Below, piece by piece: positions 37,716 to 46,334 of a stretch of DNA of 64,000 nt. Each line of letters starts with the position of its first letter. Positions within the stretch are counted from its first letter, which is position 1. The stretch comes from an uncultured Methylomonas sp. (lineage in GTDB: Bacteria; Pseudomonadota; Gammaproteobacteria; Methylococcales; Methylomonadaceae), in NCBI GenBank assembly GCA_936941155.1, contig CAKZJE010000019.1, positions 1-64,000 on the forward strand, read 5' to 3'. A program made the translations under genes and the position numbers. The notes beneath the pieces are model-generated. The model did no database searches. It saw nothing but the letters and a program-made list of their open reading frames with translations, and had not been told where the DNA came from.

Positions 37716-37842
37716 ACCACATCTAATTTGAGAAACGTAGTTTTTTGTTGAATCGTAGAGACGCAATATTTTGCGTCTCTACACGTTTGCATAGCGTCTA
37801 ACCATTTAAAAAACTATGTATTTCTGAATGGATGCGATTTAA
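37712..37842. mobile_element. MITE of about 130 bp, copy 4, inside the division cluster
   Basis: Same element and orientation as 14666-14796. Its first bases (ATAAACC) contain the ftsL stop codon. It opens a 532-bp gap between ftsL and ftsI, which are normally nearly contiguous. Confidence 0.88.
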
Positions 37843-38247
37843 CTTCTGTTTTTTTTAATTCTGACATCAATCATTCAAATCCTCTGAATAAATAATGCTT
37901 ATTGTTCAGAAGGCAAAATAGCTCGCTGATTATGCAAAAAAATTTGCGGGAAACTTTTCCTGAGAAGGATTACCCACTTGGGTAGTGATTTCTTTGTTTT
38001 TATCATGTAATATCGCAAAAAATATCTAAAAATGTGAAGTCGATAGCATTTATAAATGATGTAATAATTTTATAGTTCTCTCACAGTTTAAATAAAACCT
38101 CTCATTTAGTTTAAATCAGTTATCACGAATAACATTTGTTTGAAGGAGTGCTCTTGTCAGACTTGTTTAATCCTTAAGTCATTTAAAACTTCTGAAAACT
38201 TAGGTTTAGCTTTTTAACACTTGACGCTGCCACTCCCTTAATTCTTC
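37843..38247. other. 405-bp spacer between MITE and ftsI
   Basis: No credible gene in any frame. It is A+T-rich, with a short imperfect palindrome (TACCCACTTGGGTAGTG near 37970). A promoter for ftsI and downstream genes is expected here if the MITE stops read-through from rsmH-ftsL, but no clear consensus site is seen. Confidence 0.45.
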
Positions 38248-39993
38248 ATGTCTCTTATTTTTAATAAGCCCAAACAACCCCACAAGCCTGTCGCGACTAC
38301 TTTTGGAAGCCGCAGGATAGGGCTGCTCGGCTTTATTATGTGCAGCATGGTGTTGTTAATTGTTCGCGCCGTTGATTTGCAAGTTGTGAATAAACAGTTT
38401 TTGCAAACACAAGGCGCAAAACGCCATATCAGTGTTGTGCCTGTAGCAACCTATCGTGGCAAAATTTTTGATCGTGATGGCGAAGTGATGGCAATTAGCT
38501 CGCCCGTGCAATCGGTTTGGGTCAATCCACAAGAACTGGATGCTACGCAGAAAGCTAAATTAAAACAAATGATTGCGCTGCTGGAATTACCTAAAGACAA
38601 AATCAAAGTTTTAGCCAATCCAGACCCTAAACAACGCTTTGTGTATTTAAAACGCAGAATTAGTCCTGAATTAGCCGAAAAAGTAAAACTTTTGCAAATT
38701 AGCGGCATTTATTTTGAACGCGAATTTAAACGTTTTTATCCAGCAGGGCCTATGGCAGCACACATTGTTGGCTTTACCAATGCGGATGATCTGGGGCAAG
38801 AAGGCATGGAACGCGCCTTTGAAGAAAATTTAGCCGGCACAGCAGGCAGCAAACGGGTGATTCGCGATGGAAAACGCCGCATTATTGAAGATGTGGAAAA
38901 TATTAAAGAACCCGTGCCCGGACAAGATTTAACCTTGAGTATTGATCGGCGCATTCAATATTTAGCCTATCGAGAATTGCAAGCTGCTTTTATTGCACAT
39001 CAAGCAAAATCAGCGTCCTTAGTGGTATTAAATGCCAAAACGGGGGAAATATTAGCCGCCGTAACACAACCTGCGTTTAATCCGAATAGTCGAAAAAATT
39101 TAACTGAAAATGTGTATCGCAATCGCGCCATCACCGATGTTTATGAACCCGGCTCTTCAGTAAAACCTTTTGTGGTTGCCGCCGCATTAGATCGCAACTA
39201 TATCCCTGAAAATGCTAAATTTATTAGCGATGGCGCAATTCAAATCGGGCGAAACTTAGTCAAAGACGGGCACAATTATGGCGTGTTAGATTTGGCGGGA
39301 GTATTAAAAAAATCCAGTAATATCGGCGCGGCACAAATCTCATTAAAAATGCCCAGCCATTATTTTTGGAATGTTTACAATCAGTTAGGATTTGGTACAT
39401 CACCTGGCACAGGTTTTCCCGGAGAAGCCAGCGGCTCTTTGTTGAGTGTAAATCGCGTGCATGGTTTTTCACAAGCGGCGTTGTCGTTTGGTTATGGTTT
39501 ATCCGTATCAACTTTGCAATTAGCAAGAGCCTATACCGCATTGGCTGATAATGGTGTTTTACATTCATTAAGCTTGTTAAAAAGAGACCACGATGTGGAT
39601 GCGAAAAGAATTTTCAAAAAAAGCACGGCAAAAAAAGTGCGCAAAATGATGGAGCAAGTTATAGAAGTGGATGGAACAGCTTATGAAGCGCGGGTGGATG
39701 GCTATCGCGTTGCAGGCAAAACCGGAACGGTCAGAAAAGCGACGCATGGCGGCTATTCCGATAAAAAATATTTTGCGGTATTTGCGGGAATGGCACCTGC
39801 TAGCAATCCACGCTTTGTGATTGTGGTGATGATTGACGAGCCTAGCGAAGAACAATATTACGGTGGATTGGTGTCTGCACCGATTTTTTCCAAAGTGATG
39901 ACAGGCGCATTACGAATTTACGGAGTTGAATCCGATGGTGACAATACCGTGCCGATTTTATTAACCAAAAAGAACATCCATGAAGCTGAATGA
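38248..39993 (+). CDS. ftsI: Septal peptidoglycan transpeptidase FtsI (PBP3)
   Basis: Class B penicillin-binding protein that cross-links septal peptidoglycan with FtsW. A short cytoplasmic tail and a membrane helix (IGLLGFIMCSMVLLIVRAVD) precede the pedestal domain (YRGKIFDRDGEVMAISSPVQ). The transpeptidase domain has the catalytic serine in YEPGSSVKPF, the SxN motif in LKKSSNIGAAQ and the KTG motif in RVAGKTGTVRK. At 581 residues it is a normal length. No strong ribosome site is seen before the ATG. It overlaps murE by 14 bases. Confidence 0.96.
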   Translation: MSLIFNKPKQPHKPVATTFGSRRIGLLGFIMCSMVLLIVRAVDLQVVNKQFLQTQGAKRHISVVPVATYRGKIFDRDGEVMAISSPVQSVWVNPQELDATQKAKLKQMIALLELPKDKIKVLANPDPKQRFVYLKRRISPELAEKVKLLQISGIYFEREFKRFYPAGPMAAHIVGFTNADDLGQEGMERAFEENLAGTAGSKRVIRDGKRRIIEDVENIKEPVPGQDLTLSIDRRIQYLAYRELQAAFIAHQAKSASLVVLNAKTGEILAAVTQPAFNPNSRKNLTENVYRNRAITDVYEPGSSVKPFVVAAALDRNYIPENAKFISDGAIQIGRNLVKDGHNYGVLDLAGVLKKSSNIGAAQISLKMPSHYFWNVYNQLGFGTSPGTGFPGEASGSLLSVNRVHGFSQAALSFGYGLSVSTLQLARAYTALADNGVLHSLSLLKRDHDVDAKRIFKKSTAKKVRKMMEQVIEVDGTAYEARVDGYRVAGKTGTVRKATHGGYSDKKYFAVFAGMAPASNPRFVIVVMIDEPSEEQYYGGLVSAPIFSKVMTGALRIYGVESDGDNTVPILLTKKNIHEAE

Positions 39994-41455
39994 GTTATTA
40001 GCAGAATTTGCGCAAGTTGATGCGACGATAGAAATCACCGGAATTGCAACAGATAGCCGCGAAGTTGCAACAGGCTATGCGTTTATTGCGTTGCTCGGTG
40101 CTGAAAAATATATTGCGCAAGCTATCCAATCTGGCGCAACTGTGATTATTTTTGATGCACAAGTAAACCTGTCAAGTCTTAAAGACCTGACAGGTTTGGA
40201 TTCTGTAACCTGCGTTGAAATACCGAATTTAGCTGAAAAAATCGCCGATATTGCCGCTCGATATTATGACTATCCTAGCCAAAAACTAGAGATTATTGGC
40301 ATCACAGGCACTAACGGCAAAACCAGTTGCAGCCAATTTTTAGCACAACTTTTACCGGATTCAATGGTGATAGGCACATTAGGCTGGGGAACGTGGGGAA
40401 GCGTTGAAATGACAGGCTACACCACGCCCGATGTTTTAACGTTGCAAAAAATATTAGCCAAAACAGTCGCAGCCAAGAAAAAAATGGTGGTGATGGAAGT
40501 TTCATCGCATGGTGTGCAAGAAAAACGCATTGCCAATACTTTTTTTAAAGGCGCGGTGTTTACCAATTTAAGTCGCGACCATTTGGATTATCACGGCACG
40601 ATGGAAGAATATTTCCAAGCAAAATTAGGATTATTTAAACGCACTGAATTAGAGTTTGCAGTTATTAATCGTGATGATGAATACGGGCGAAGAATTATTG
40701 CAGAACTTGCGCCGTCCATAGCATTGTGGACATTCAGCGTAAACCTTCCAGGTTTTAAAAACCTGGAAGGTTTGGGGGTACGAGATATTCAAGCCAAAAA
40801 CATTCAGTGTTCGATTAATGGCATTGAGTTTGAAGTTTCTTGTGGTAATGAATCAACCGTAATTAACAGCCGTTTATATGGCGAATTTAATGTTGAAAAT
40901 ATGCTGGCGGTTTTAACAACGCTCTTAGCATTGGGATTTTCTTTAAATGAAGCTGCCGCAAAAGTTTCTGCATTGCAATCTGTGCCCGGGCGGATGGAAT
41001 ATTTTGGTGGCGATAACCAACCTGTTGTCTTTGTTGATTTTGCGCATACCCCCGATGCACTGGAAAAAGTATTGCAAAGCGTCAAACATCACAACCCTAA
41101 CACTTTGACTGTAGTCTTTGGTTGTGGCGGCAATCGTGATGCAGGAAAACGCCCTTTGATGGGAAGTATTGCGGAAAAGTTAGCCGACAAAATCATCATC
41201 ACCGATGACAACCCGCGCTTTGAAGAAGGTGATGTGATTGTCGCGGATATTTTAACAGGCTGCGCAAACAAAAATCTTACGGTGATTCGAGACAGAGCCT
41301 TAGCGATTGAAACTGCCATTTTGCAAGCAAAAACAGGCGATTGCATTGTGATTGCAGGGAAAGGGCATGAGGATTATCAAGAAATCAAAGGCATAAAAAC
41401 ATCCTTCAGCGATCAAATAATTGTGAAAAATATTTTAGAAAACCGGAAAAAATAG
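39980..41455 (+). CDS. murE: UDP-MurNAc-tripeptide synthetase MurE, with two in-frame palindrome insertions
   Basis: Adds the third residue of the peptidoglycan stem peptide. The ATP loop is GITGTNGKTSCSQFLA, and VMEVSSHGVQEKRI and FTNLSRDHLDYHG are typical. The signature TDDNPRFEEG indicates meso-diaminopimelate as substrate. Two short peptides coincide with 33-bp palindromes: NLSSLKDLTGL (40165-40197) and NLPGFKNLEGL (40741-40773). Compared with E. coli MurE from memory, both lie in variable stretches, one between the N-terminal beta strands and one in the central domain. They are probably tolerated loops. All catalytic motifs are present, so the enzyme should work. Confidence 0.95.
   Translation: MKLNELLAEFAQVDATIEITGIATDSREVATGYAFIALLGAEKYIAQAIQSGATVIIFDAQVNLSSLKDLTGLDSVTCVEIPNLAEKIADIAARYYDYPSQKLEIIGITGTNGKTSCSQFLAQLLPDSMVIGTLGWGTWGSVEMTGYTTPDVLTLQKILAKTVAAKKKMVVMEVSSHGVQEKRIANTFFKGAVFTNLSRDHLDYHGTMEEYFQAKLGLFKRTELEFAVINRDDEYGRRIIAELAPSIALWTFSVNLPGFKNLEGLGVRDIQAKNIQCSINGIEFEVSCGNESTVINSRLYGEFNVENMLAVLTTLLALGFSLNEAAAKVSALQSVPGRMEYFGGDNQPVVFVDFAHTPDALEKVLQSVKHHNPNTLTVVFGCGGNRDAGKRPLMGSIAEKLADKIIITDDNPRFEEGDVIVADILTGCANKNLTVIRDRALAIETAILQAKTGDCIVIAGKGHEDYQEIKGIKTSFSDQIIVKNILENRKK
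40165..40197. repeat. 33-bp palindrome inside murE, copy 6
   Basis: AAACCTGTCAAGTCTTAAAG followed by ACCTGACAGGTTT. It lies wholly within the murE reading frame and encodes NLSSLKDLTGL. Confidence 0.9.
40741..40773. repeat. 33-bp palindrome inside murE, copy 7
   Basis: AAACCTTCCAGGTTTTAAAA followed by ACCTGGAAGGTTT, a perfect or near-perfect palindrome. It encodes NLPGFKNLEGL in the same phase as copy 6. Confidence 0.92.
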
Positions 41456-41457
41456 CG

Positions 41458-42819
41458 ATGGAATTAAATTTAAAAGAAATTGCAGCGGCTTTATTAGGGC
41501 AACTCATTGGCGACAACATAAACGTTTCCAAGGTCAGTATTGATACTCGCACCTTGCAAATCGGTGATTTATACGTTGCGATTAATGGCAAAAACTTTGA
41601 TGGGCATGATTTTATCCCACAAGCAGAATTTGCTGGGGCAGCGGCGTTATTGGTTGACCATCTTGTTGATACGGATTTGCCACAAATTATTGTTGCCGAC
41701 ACACGGATTGGATTAGCGGAACTGGCTCGATTAGCGCGGCAAAAGTCTAACGCGCAAATTGTTGCTGTCACTGGCAGCAATGGCAAAACCACCGTGAAAG
41801 AAATGCTGTCGGCAATTTTATCGGTAAATGTGCCTGTGTTAGCGACAAAAGGCAATTTAAACAATGATATAGGCGTACCTTTAACTTTATTGAGATTGGA
41901 AGAGCAACATCGTTATGCAGTGATTGAAATGGGCGCAAATCACGCTGGAGAAATCGCCTATAGCAGTCGTTATGCGTTAGCGGATGTGGCAATTCTCAAC
42001 AATGTCGGCGCGGCGCATTTAGAAGGATTTGGCAGTTTAGAGGGCACGGCACACGCAAAAGGCGAAATTATCAGCGGTTTATCGCCACAAGGGACAGCGA
42101 TTTTAAATAAAGATGATGTTTTTTATCCGTTGTGGCAAACATTAGCCGAGACGCGAAAAATCATCAGTTTTGGTTTTGCCAGCGACGCTGATGTTTCTGC
42201 GAGCGATATAATTAGCCGGATTGAAGACAATCAATTTGTCACCGCGTTTAATTTGATAACCGCAGAACAATCTACGCCTATTTATTTAAAACTGGCAGGA
42301 CACCATAACGTTAAAAACGCTTTAGCCGCCGCCGCTGCCTGTTTAGCGTTTGGAATTTCCTTGGCACAAATCAAACAAGGTTTGGAAAATTTATTCCCTG
42401 TCACCGGACGCTTGCAACCTTATATCGGTCGTTTAGGCAATGTCATTATTGATGATAGCTACAACGCAAATCCGTCTTCATTAAAAGTCGCTTTAGATGT
42501 GTTAAGCCAATGTACAGGCGAAACATGGATGATTCTGGGGGCTTTTGGCGAATTAGGCACAGATAGCATTGCGATTCACCGCGAGATGGGGGAAATGATT
42601 AAAGCTTATCAAGTGAAACGCCTGTTTGCCGTAGGTGAGAATGCTCGTTACAGCGTAGAAAGCTTTAACGTAGGAGCTGAGTTTTTTACCACTCAAGAAG
42701 AATTAATTGCACGTTTATCATCAGAACTGACAGGCAACGAAACCTTATTAATCAAAGGTTCAAGAGCACAGAAAATGGAAAACGTTGCTGCAAGTTTAAT
42801 AGACAATTTTAGGATATAA
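41458..42819 (+). CDS. murF: UDP-MurNAc-tripeptide:D-Ala-D-Ala ligase MurF
   Basis: Adds D-Ala-D-Ala to complete the UDP-MurNAc-pentapeptide. The N-terminal domain has VSIDTRTLQIGDLYVAINGK, the ATP loop is VTGSNGKTTVKEML, and central motifs VIEMGANHAGEIAY and DDSYNANPSSLKVAL are intact. At 453 residues it is full length. It starts two bases after the murE stop. Confidence 0.96.
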   Translation: MELNLKEIAAALLGQLIGDNINVSKVSIDTRTLQIGDLYVAINGKNFDGHDFIPQAEFAGAAALLVDHLVDTDLPQIIVADTRIGLAELARLARQKSNAQIVAVTGSNGKTTVKEMLSAILSVNVPVLATKGNLNNDIGVPLTLLRLEEQHRYAVIEMGANHAGEIAYSSRYALADVAILNNVGAAHLEGFGSLEGTAHAKGEIISGLSPQGTAILNKDDVFYPLWQTLAETRKIISFGFASDADVSASDIISRIEDNQFVTAFNLITAEQSTPIYLKLAGHHNVKNALAAAAACLAFGISLAQIKQGLENLFPVTGRLQPYIGRLGNVIIDDSYNANPSSLKVALDVLSQCTGETWMILGAFGELGTDSIAIHREMGEMIKAYQVKRLFAVGENARYSVESFNVGAEFFTTQEELIARLSSELTGNETLLIKGSRAQKMENVAASLIDNFRI

Positions 42820-42822
42820 CTG

Positions 42823-43926
42823 ATGTTGCTTTTTTTGACCGATTATTTAATGCAGTTCGACCCCAGCTTTCGGGTGTTTCAATATTTAACCTTGAGAGCC
42901 ATTTTAGGAGCGTTGACTGCGTTAATTATCTCTTTTATGGTCGGCCCTTGGATGATCCACAAATTACGGCGCGAAAAAATTGGTGATGTGGGTCGCGATT
43001 ATGTGCCAGACGAAAGCAAAAAAGGCACGCCAACGATGGGCGGCACACTAATTTTAGTCGCCATCTCAGTCAGCACACTGTTATGGGCAAATTTGCACAA
43101 TCGCTATATTTGGGTGATTTTAATCGTCACTTTAGGCTACGGCATCATCGGTTTTGTGGATGATTATCGCAAAGTCATGCAAGGCAATAGCGATGGCTTG
43201 TCAGCACGCGCAAAAATGTTTTGGCAATCCGTTATCGGTATGGGGGCGGCGATTTTTTTGTATTACACCGCGCAATTAGAAGTGTTGGCGAATGTGCCAG
43301 ACGCTGCTGAGCAAATCCAATATATTATTCCATTTTTTAAAGGCGTGGTTTTAGATATTGGCTGGGGCTATATCATTCTGACCTATTTGGTGATTGTCGG
43401 CACAAGCAATGCAGTGAATTTAACCGATGGTTTGGATGGCTTGGCGATTATGCCAACTGTCATGGTCGCCGCTGGCTTGGGGATTTTTGCTTATTTATCA
43501 GGTCATAGCACTTTTTCGCATTATTTGGCGATTCCACATTTGGCGAAAAGCGGTGAATTAATTGTATTTTGCGCGGCTTTAGTAGGTGCGGGTTTAGGAT
43601 TTTTATGGTTTAACGCTTACCCTGCTATGGTATTTATGGGCGATGTCGGCGCGTTAGCTTTAGGCGGTGCGTTGGGCGTGCTGGCAGTATTAGTGCGGCA
43701 AGAAATTGTTTTAGTCATTATGGGCGGCGTGTTTGTCATGGAAACGCTGTCGGTGATTATTCAAGTCTGGTCGTTTAAAACGCGCGGCAAACGGGTGTTT
43801 AAAATGGCTCCAATTCATCATCATTTTGAGTTAAAAGGCTGGCCTGAGCCGCGTATTATTGTGCGTTTTTGGATTATTACGTTTATTTTGGTGTTGGTTG
43901 GTTTAGCAACGTTGAAATTAAGATAA
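42823..43926 (+). CDS. mraY: Phospho-MurNAc-pentapeptide translocase MraY
   Basis: Integral membrane enzyme that moves phospho-MurNAc-pentapeptide onto undecaprenyl phosphate, forming lipid I. About ten membrane helices are visible. Catalytic motifs are [29 protein letters not shown] and [15 protein letters not shown], with the conserved aspartates and histidine triad. At 367 residues it is standard. AGGAT precedes the ATG. The expected next gene, murD, is replaced by an accessory insert. Confidence 0.96.
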   Translation: MLLFLTDYLMQFDPSFRVFQYLTLRAILGALTALIISFMVGPWMIHKLRREKIGDVGRDYVPDESKKGTPTMGGTLILVAISVSTLLWANLHNRYIWVILIVTLGYGIIGFVDDYRKVMQGNSDGLSARAKMFWQSVIGMGAAIFLYYTAQLEVLANVPDAAEQIQYIIPFFKGVVLDIGWGYIILTYLVIVGTSNAVNLTDGLDGLAIMPTVMVAAGLGIFAYLSGHSTFSHYLAIPHLAKSGELIVFCAALVGAGLGFLWFNAYPAMVFMGDVGALALGGALGVLAVLVRQEIVLVIMGGVFVMETLSVIIQVWSFKTRGKRVFKMAPIHHHFELKGWPEPRIIVRFWIITFILVLVGLATLKLR

Positions 43927-43951
43927 CTTTAGTTTTCATTCGAGAAAAATC

Positions 43952-44554
43952 ATGGCGGTCATTACAGAGCTTTCGCAGTTAGATTTAAACGGTACTTATA
44001 GTTATGCTGATTATTTGTTATGGCAATTTGAGGAGCGCGTTGAATTAATTAAAGGCAAAATAATGTTAATGGCGGCACCGAATGTGCAGCATCAACGTTA
44101 TTCAAAAAGACTGGCTTTAGACATTGGTAATTTTTTTCGTAATCAACAATGTGAATTATTTATTGCGCCCTTTGATGTGAAGCTATACGACAGCCAAAAA
44201 TCAAAACTTGCAGATAAAGAAGTGTTTACTGTTGTGCAACCCGATTTATGCGTGATTTGTGATAAGGATAAATTGACTGAGCAAGGCTGCGATGGTGCGC
44301 CGGATTGGATTATCGAAATTTTATCGAAAGGCAATTCTAAAAAAGAAACTCGTTTTAAATATCAGTTGTATGAAGAAAATGGGGTGCGTGAATATTGGTT
44401 AGTTTATCCCTATGAACAAGCTGTTCATCAATTTGTGTTGAATGAAAAAACGCAAAAATATGAATTGGCAGCGATGTTTCCAGGGGATGAAGTTGCAAGT
44501 CCTATTCTTTTTCCTGATTTGAAAATTGATTTGGCGGAAGTGTTTGCTGAATAA
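43952..44554 (+). CDS. Uma2 family (DUF820) restriction-endonuclease-fold protein
   Basis: A 200-residue protein with the Uma2/DUF820 pattern: YSYADYLLWQFEERVELIKG, APNVQHQRYSKRLALDIGNF, VVQPDLCVICDKDKLTEQGC and PDWIIEILSKGNSKKETRFK. These carry the PD-(D/E)XK-type acidic residues (the D in QPDL, the E in IEILS, then Lys). The family is widespread and multicopy in cyanobacteria and filamentous bacteria; its role is unclear, possibly a mobile or conflict nuclease. It lies between mraY and the ATPase pair, on the same strand. Confidence 0.85.
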   Translation: MAVITELSQLDLNGTYSYADYLLWQFEERVELIKGKIMLMAAPNVQHQRYSKRLALDIGNFFRNQQCELFIAPFDVKLYDSQKSKLADKEVFTVVQPDLCVICDKDKLTEQGCDGAPDWIIEILSKGNSKKETRFKYQLYEENGVREYWLVYPYEQAVHQFVLNEKTQKYELAAMFPGDEVASPILFPDLKIDLAEVFAE

Positions 44555-44568
44555 TAGAGTTGATAGTT

Positions 44569-45642
44569 ATGTTAAAAAAAGTCCGTATTAAGAATTTTTT
44601 ATCTTGTGAAGATACTGAAATAGAATTTGATAATGTTACGGCGTTGATTGGGCGGAATGCGGCAGGGAAAACAAATATTTTAAAAACGATTCAGGCAGTG
44701 GCTTCGTTTATTTTGGGAAACAGGCTTTTTTACAAAGAAGATTTATTAAGAGCAGAAATTTCACTTGATTTTTTATTTGAGGAAAATATATGTAGCTATA
44801 GTCTTAGTCTGTCTGAAAATGTAGAAATTAAGGAAGTTTTTTTATGCAATAACGAAGTCATTACTGAGAGAGTAGGAGAACATGCTATTTATTTAAAAAA
44901 AGAATTCCAAATTAATGAGCTTACCTCTATTGTAGAATCAATCCTTTCTCTTTTTCCAAAAAATGAAATAAATTTATCTCTTAAATTCTTTGCAGACTGC
45001 TGTAAAACAGTGAGATATTATATATTGGATATTAATTTAAAAGAGGAGTTGGAGAATATTCCTCTTTTTGAGTATAAAAAGTGGTTTAGTAATAAAAGAT
45101 ACTTTGTAACACATTCTGTAACAATGAGATTATTGTATTTATGGAAAGAAGATAAAGAGCTATTTAATGAGTTACAGGAGTTACTTGGAAGAAATGGATT
45201 GGGACTAATTGAAAAAATTAACATTGGAGAGTTTCAATCTTTTTATCTCATCAGATTTTGCGTAAAGAATGGGGAAGTCGGTTATTCTGAACTTTCGTTT
45301 GGTACACAGCGTGTTTTAATAATATTGCTCGCTCTTTTATATGATAAAAGCACTACATTATTAATTGAACAACCCGAAGATGGCATTCATTTAGGTTTGT
45401 TGCGAAAAGTATTATCTATTTGTTTTACCTATGCAGAAGCTTACAATAAACAATTAATTATCAGCACTCATTCGCCAAAAGTTATCAATATGTTTCCTGC
45501 AAAAAGTATTCGTTTTGTAAAAATGACAGAGCAGGGAACAAAAGTAACGCAATTATCTGAAAAAGAATTGGCTATCATTCCTGAGTATTTAAATAATGAG
45601 GGAACACTCTCTGATTTTATTGAAGCTATGGATGATGAATAA
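44569..45642 (+). CDS. OLD/ABC-type AAA ATPase of a two-gene conflict module
   Basis: An ATPase of the AAA_21/OLD-like class. The N-terminus VRIKNFLSCEDTEIEFDNVT leads into Walker A LIGRNAAGKTNILK. The ABC signature is YSELSFGTQRVLI, Walker B TTLLIEQPEDGIHLGL and the switch His is in IISTHSPKVINMF. A divergent helical insert of about 170 residues lies between. The ATG at 44569 is preferred over an upstream TTG. Stop and start of the next gene overlap in TAATG, so the two products are coupled. Such ATPases usually work with a nuclease or TOPRIM partner in phage defence. Codon and base usage looks more A+T-rich than in the flanking mur genes. Confidence 0.82.
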   Translation: MLKKVRIKNFLSCEDTEIEFDNVTALIGRNAAGKTNILKTIQAVASFILGNRLFYKEDLLRAEISLDFLFEENICSYSLSLSENVEIKEVFLCNNEVITERVGEHAIYLKKEFQINELTSIVESILSLFPKNEINLSLKFFADCCKTVRYYILDINLKEELENIPLFEYKKWFSNKRYFVTHSVTMRLLYLWKEDKELFNELQELLGRNGLGLIEKINIGEFQSFYLIRFCVKNGEVGYSELSFGTQRVLIILLALLYDKSTTLLIEQPEDGIHLGLLRKVLSICFTYAEAYNKQLIISTHSPKVINMFPAKSIRFVKMTEQGTKVTQLSEKELAIIPEYLNNEGTLSDFIEAMDDE

Positions 45643-46238
45643 TGTATTCTATTGTGGCAGAAGATGATAGCGACGTTAATTGCCTGAAAGTTTTAATCAA
45701 AAGACTCATTGATAAGCCTTCTTTTAAATCGAGAGGAAAAGGTTATGACGGCAGTGGTAAATTATTACAAGATGGCTGGAAAGAATTTAAGGCGGCTGAC
45801 CAATTAGGATTTACACGCTTTATTGTTTGCTATGACCAAGATAACTCAGCTAAACAAGCGCGTTATGAGGAAGTTATCAGTAAAATTATTAAACCCTCTG
45901 GTGTTAAAAAAGAAAAAAATAAAATTTGTATTCTCATTCCAAAACAAGAAATGGAAGCGTGGATATTAGCGGATATAGAAGCAGTTACAAAGATTATTCC
46001 CTCTTGGAAGCCTTCTGAACGATTTTCATCACCTGAGTTAGTTGAAAGTCCAAAGGAAAAGCTGGAGAAATTAAGTCGCATTAAATCATCTAAACCGCTT
46101 TATGTTCATGCTACGCATAATCAACAAGTTTTTGAACATATTGACTTAGAGATTTTGAAAAAGAAATGCCCTTCTTTCGCCGAATTACACGAATTTGTAA
46201 AAAATGATATTGCCAATTATCCAAAAAATATACTTTAA
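45642..46238 (+). CDS. DUF4276-like (TOPRIM-type) partner of the ATPase
   Basis: A 198-residue protein starting MYSIVAEDDSDVNCLKVLIK, with an acidic cluster at the first strand. A DxD motif follows (FIVCYDQDNSAKQ near residue 66), then ILIPKQEMEAWILADIEAV near residue 105. This order (acidic start, DxD, EMEAWxLAD) is the TOPRIM-like pattern of DUF4276 proteins, which are commonly encoded after AAA ATPases. A nuclease or nucleic-acid-binding role is inferred, not shown. Translation is coupled to the ATPase. The gene ends 96 bp before ftsW. Confidence 0.7.
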   Translation: MYSIVAEDDSDVNCLKVLIKRLIDKPSFKSRGKGYDGSGKLLQDGWKEFKAADQLGFTRFIVCYDQDNSAKQARYEEVISKIIKPSGVKKEKNKICILIPKQEMEAWILADIEAVTKIIPSWKPSERFSSPELVESPKEKLEKLSRIKSSKPLYVHATHNQQVFEHIDLEILKKKCPSFAELHEFVKNDIANYPKNIL

Positions 46239-46334
46239 AAAACTAAATGCTCAACTTCACTTTTACCAATTTATTAATTGAACCAATCCTCAAATTGTCA
46301 TTTACGGTAACAGTTCAAACATTGGAAAAATCTA

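Noticed and set aside
39260-39568. Antisense open frames across ftsI, murE, ftsZ and other conserved genes
   Set aside because: They are shadows of strongly conserved genes and carry no family motif or ribosome site of their own.
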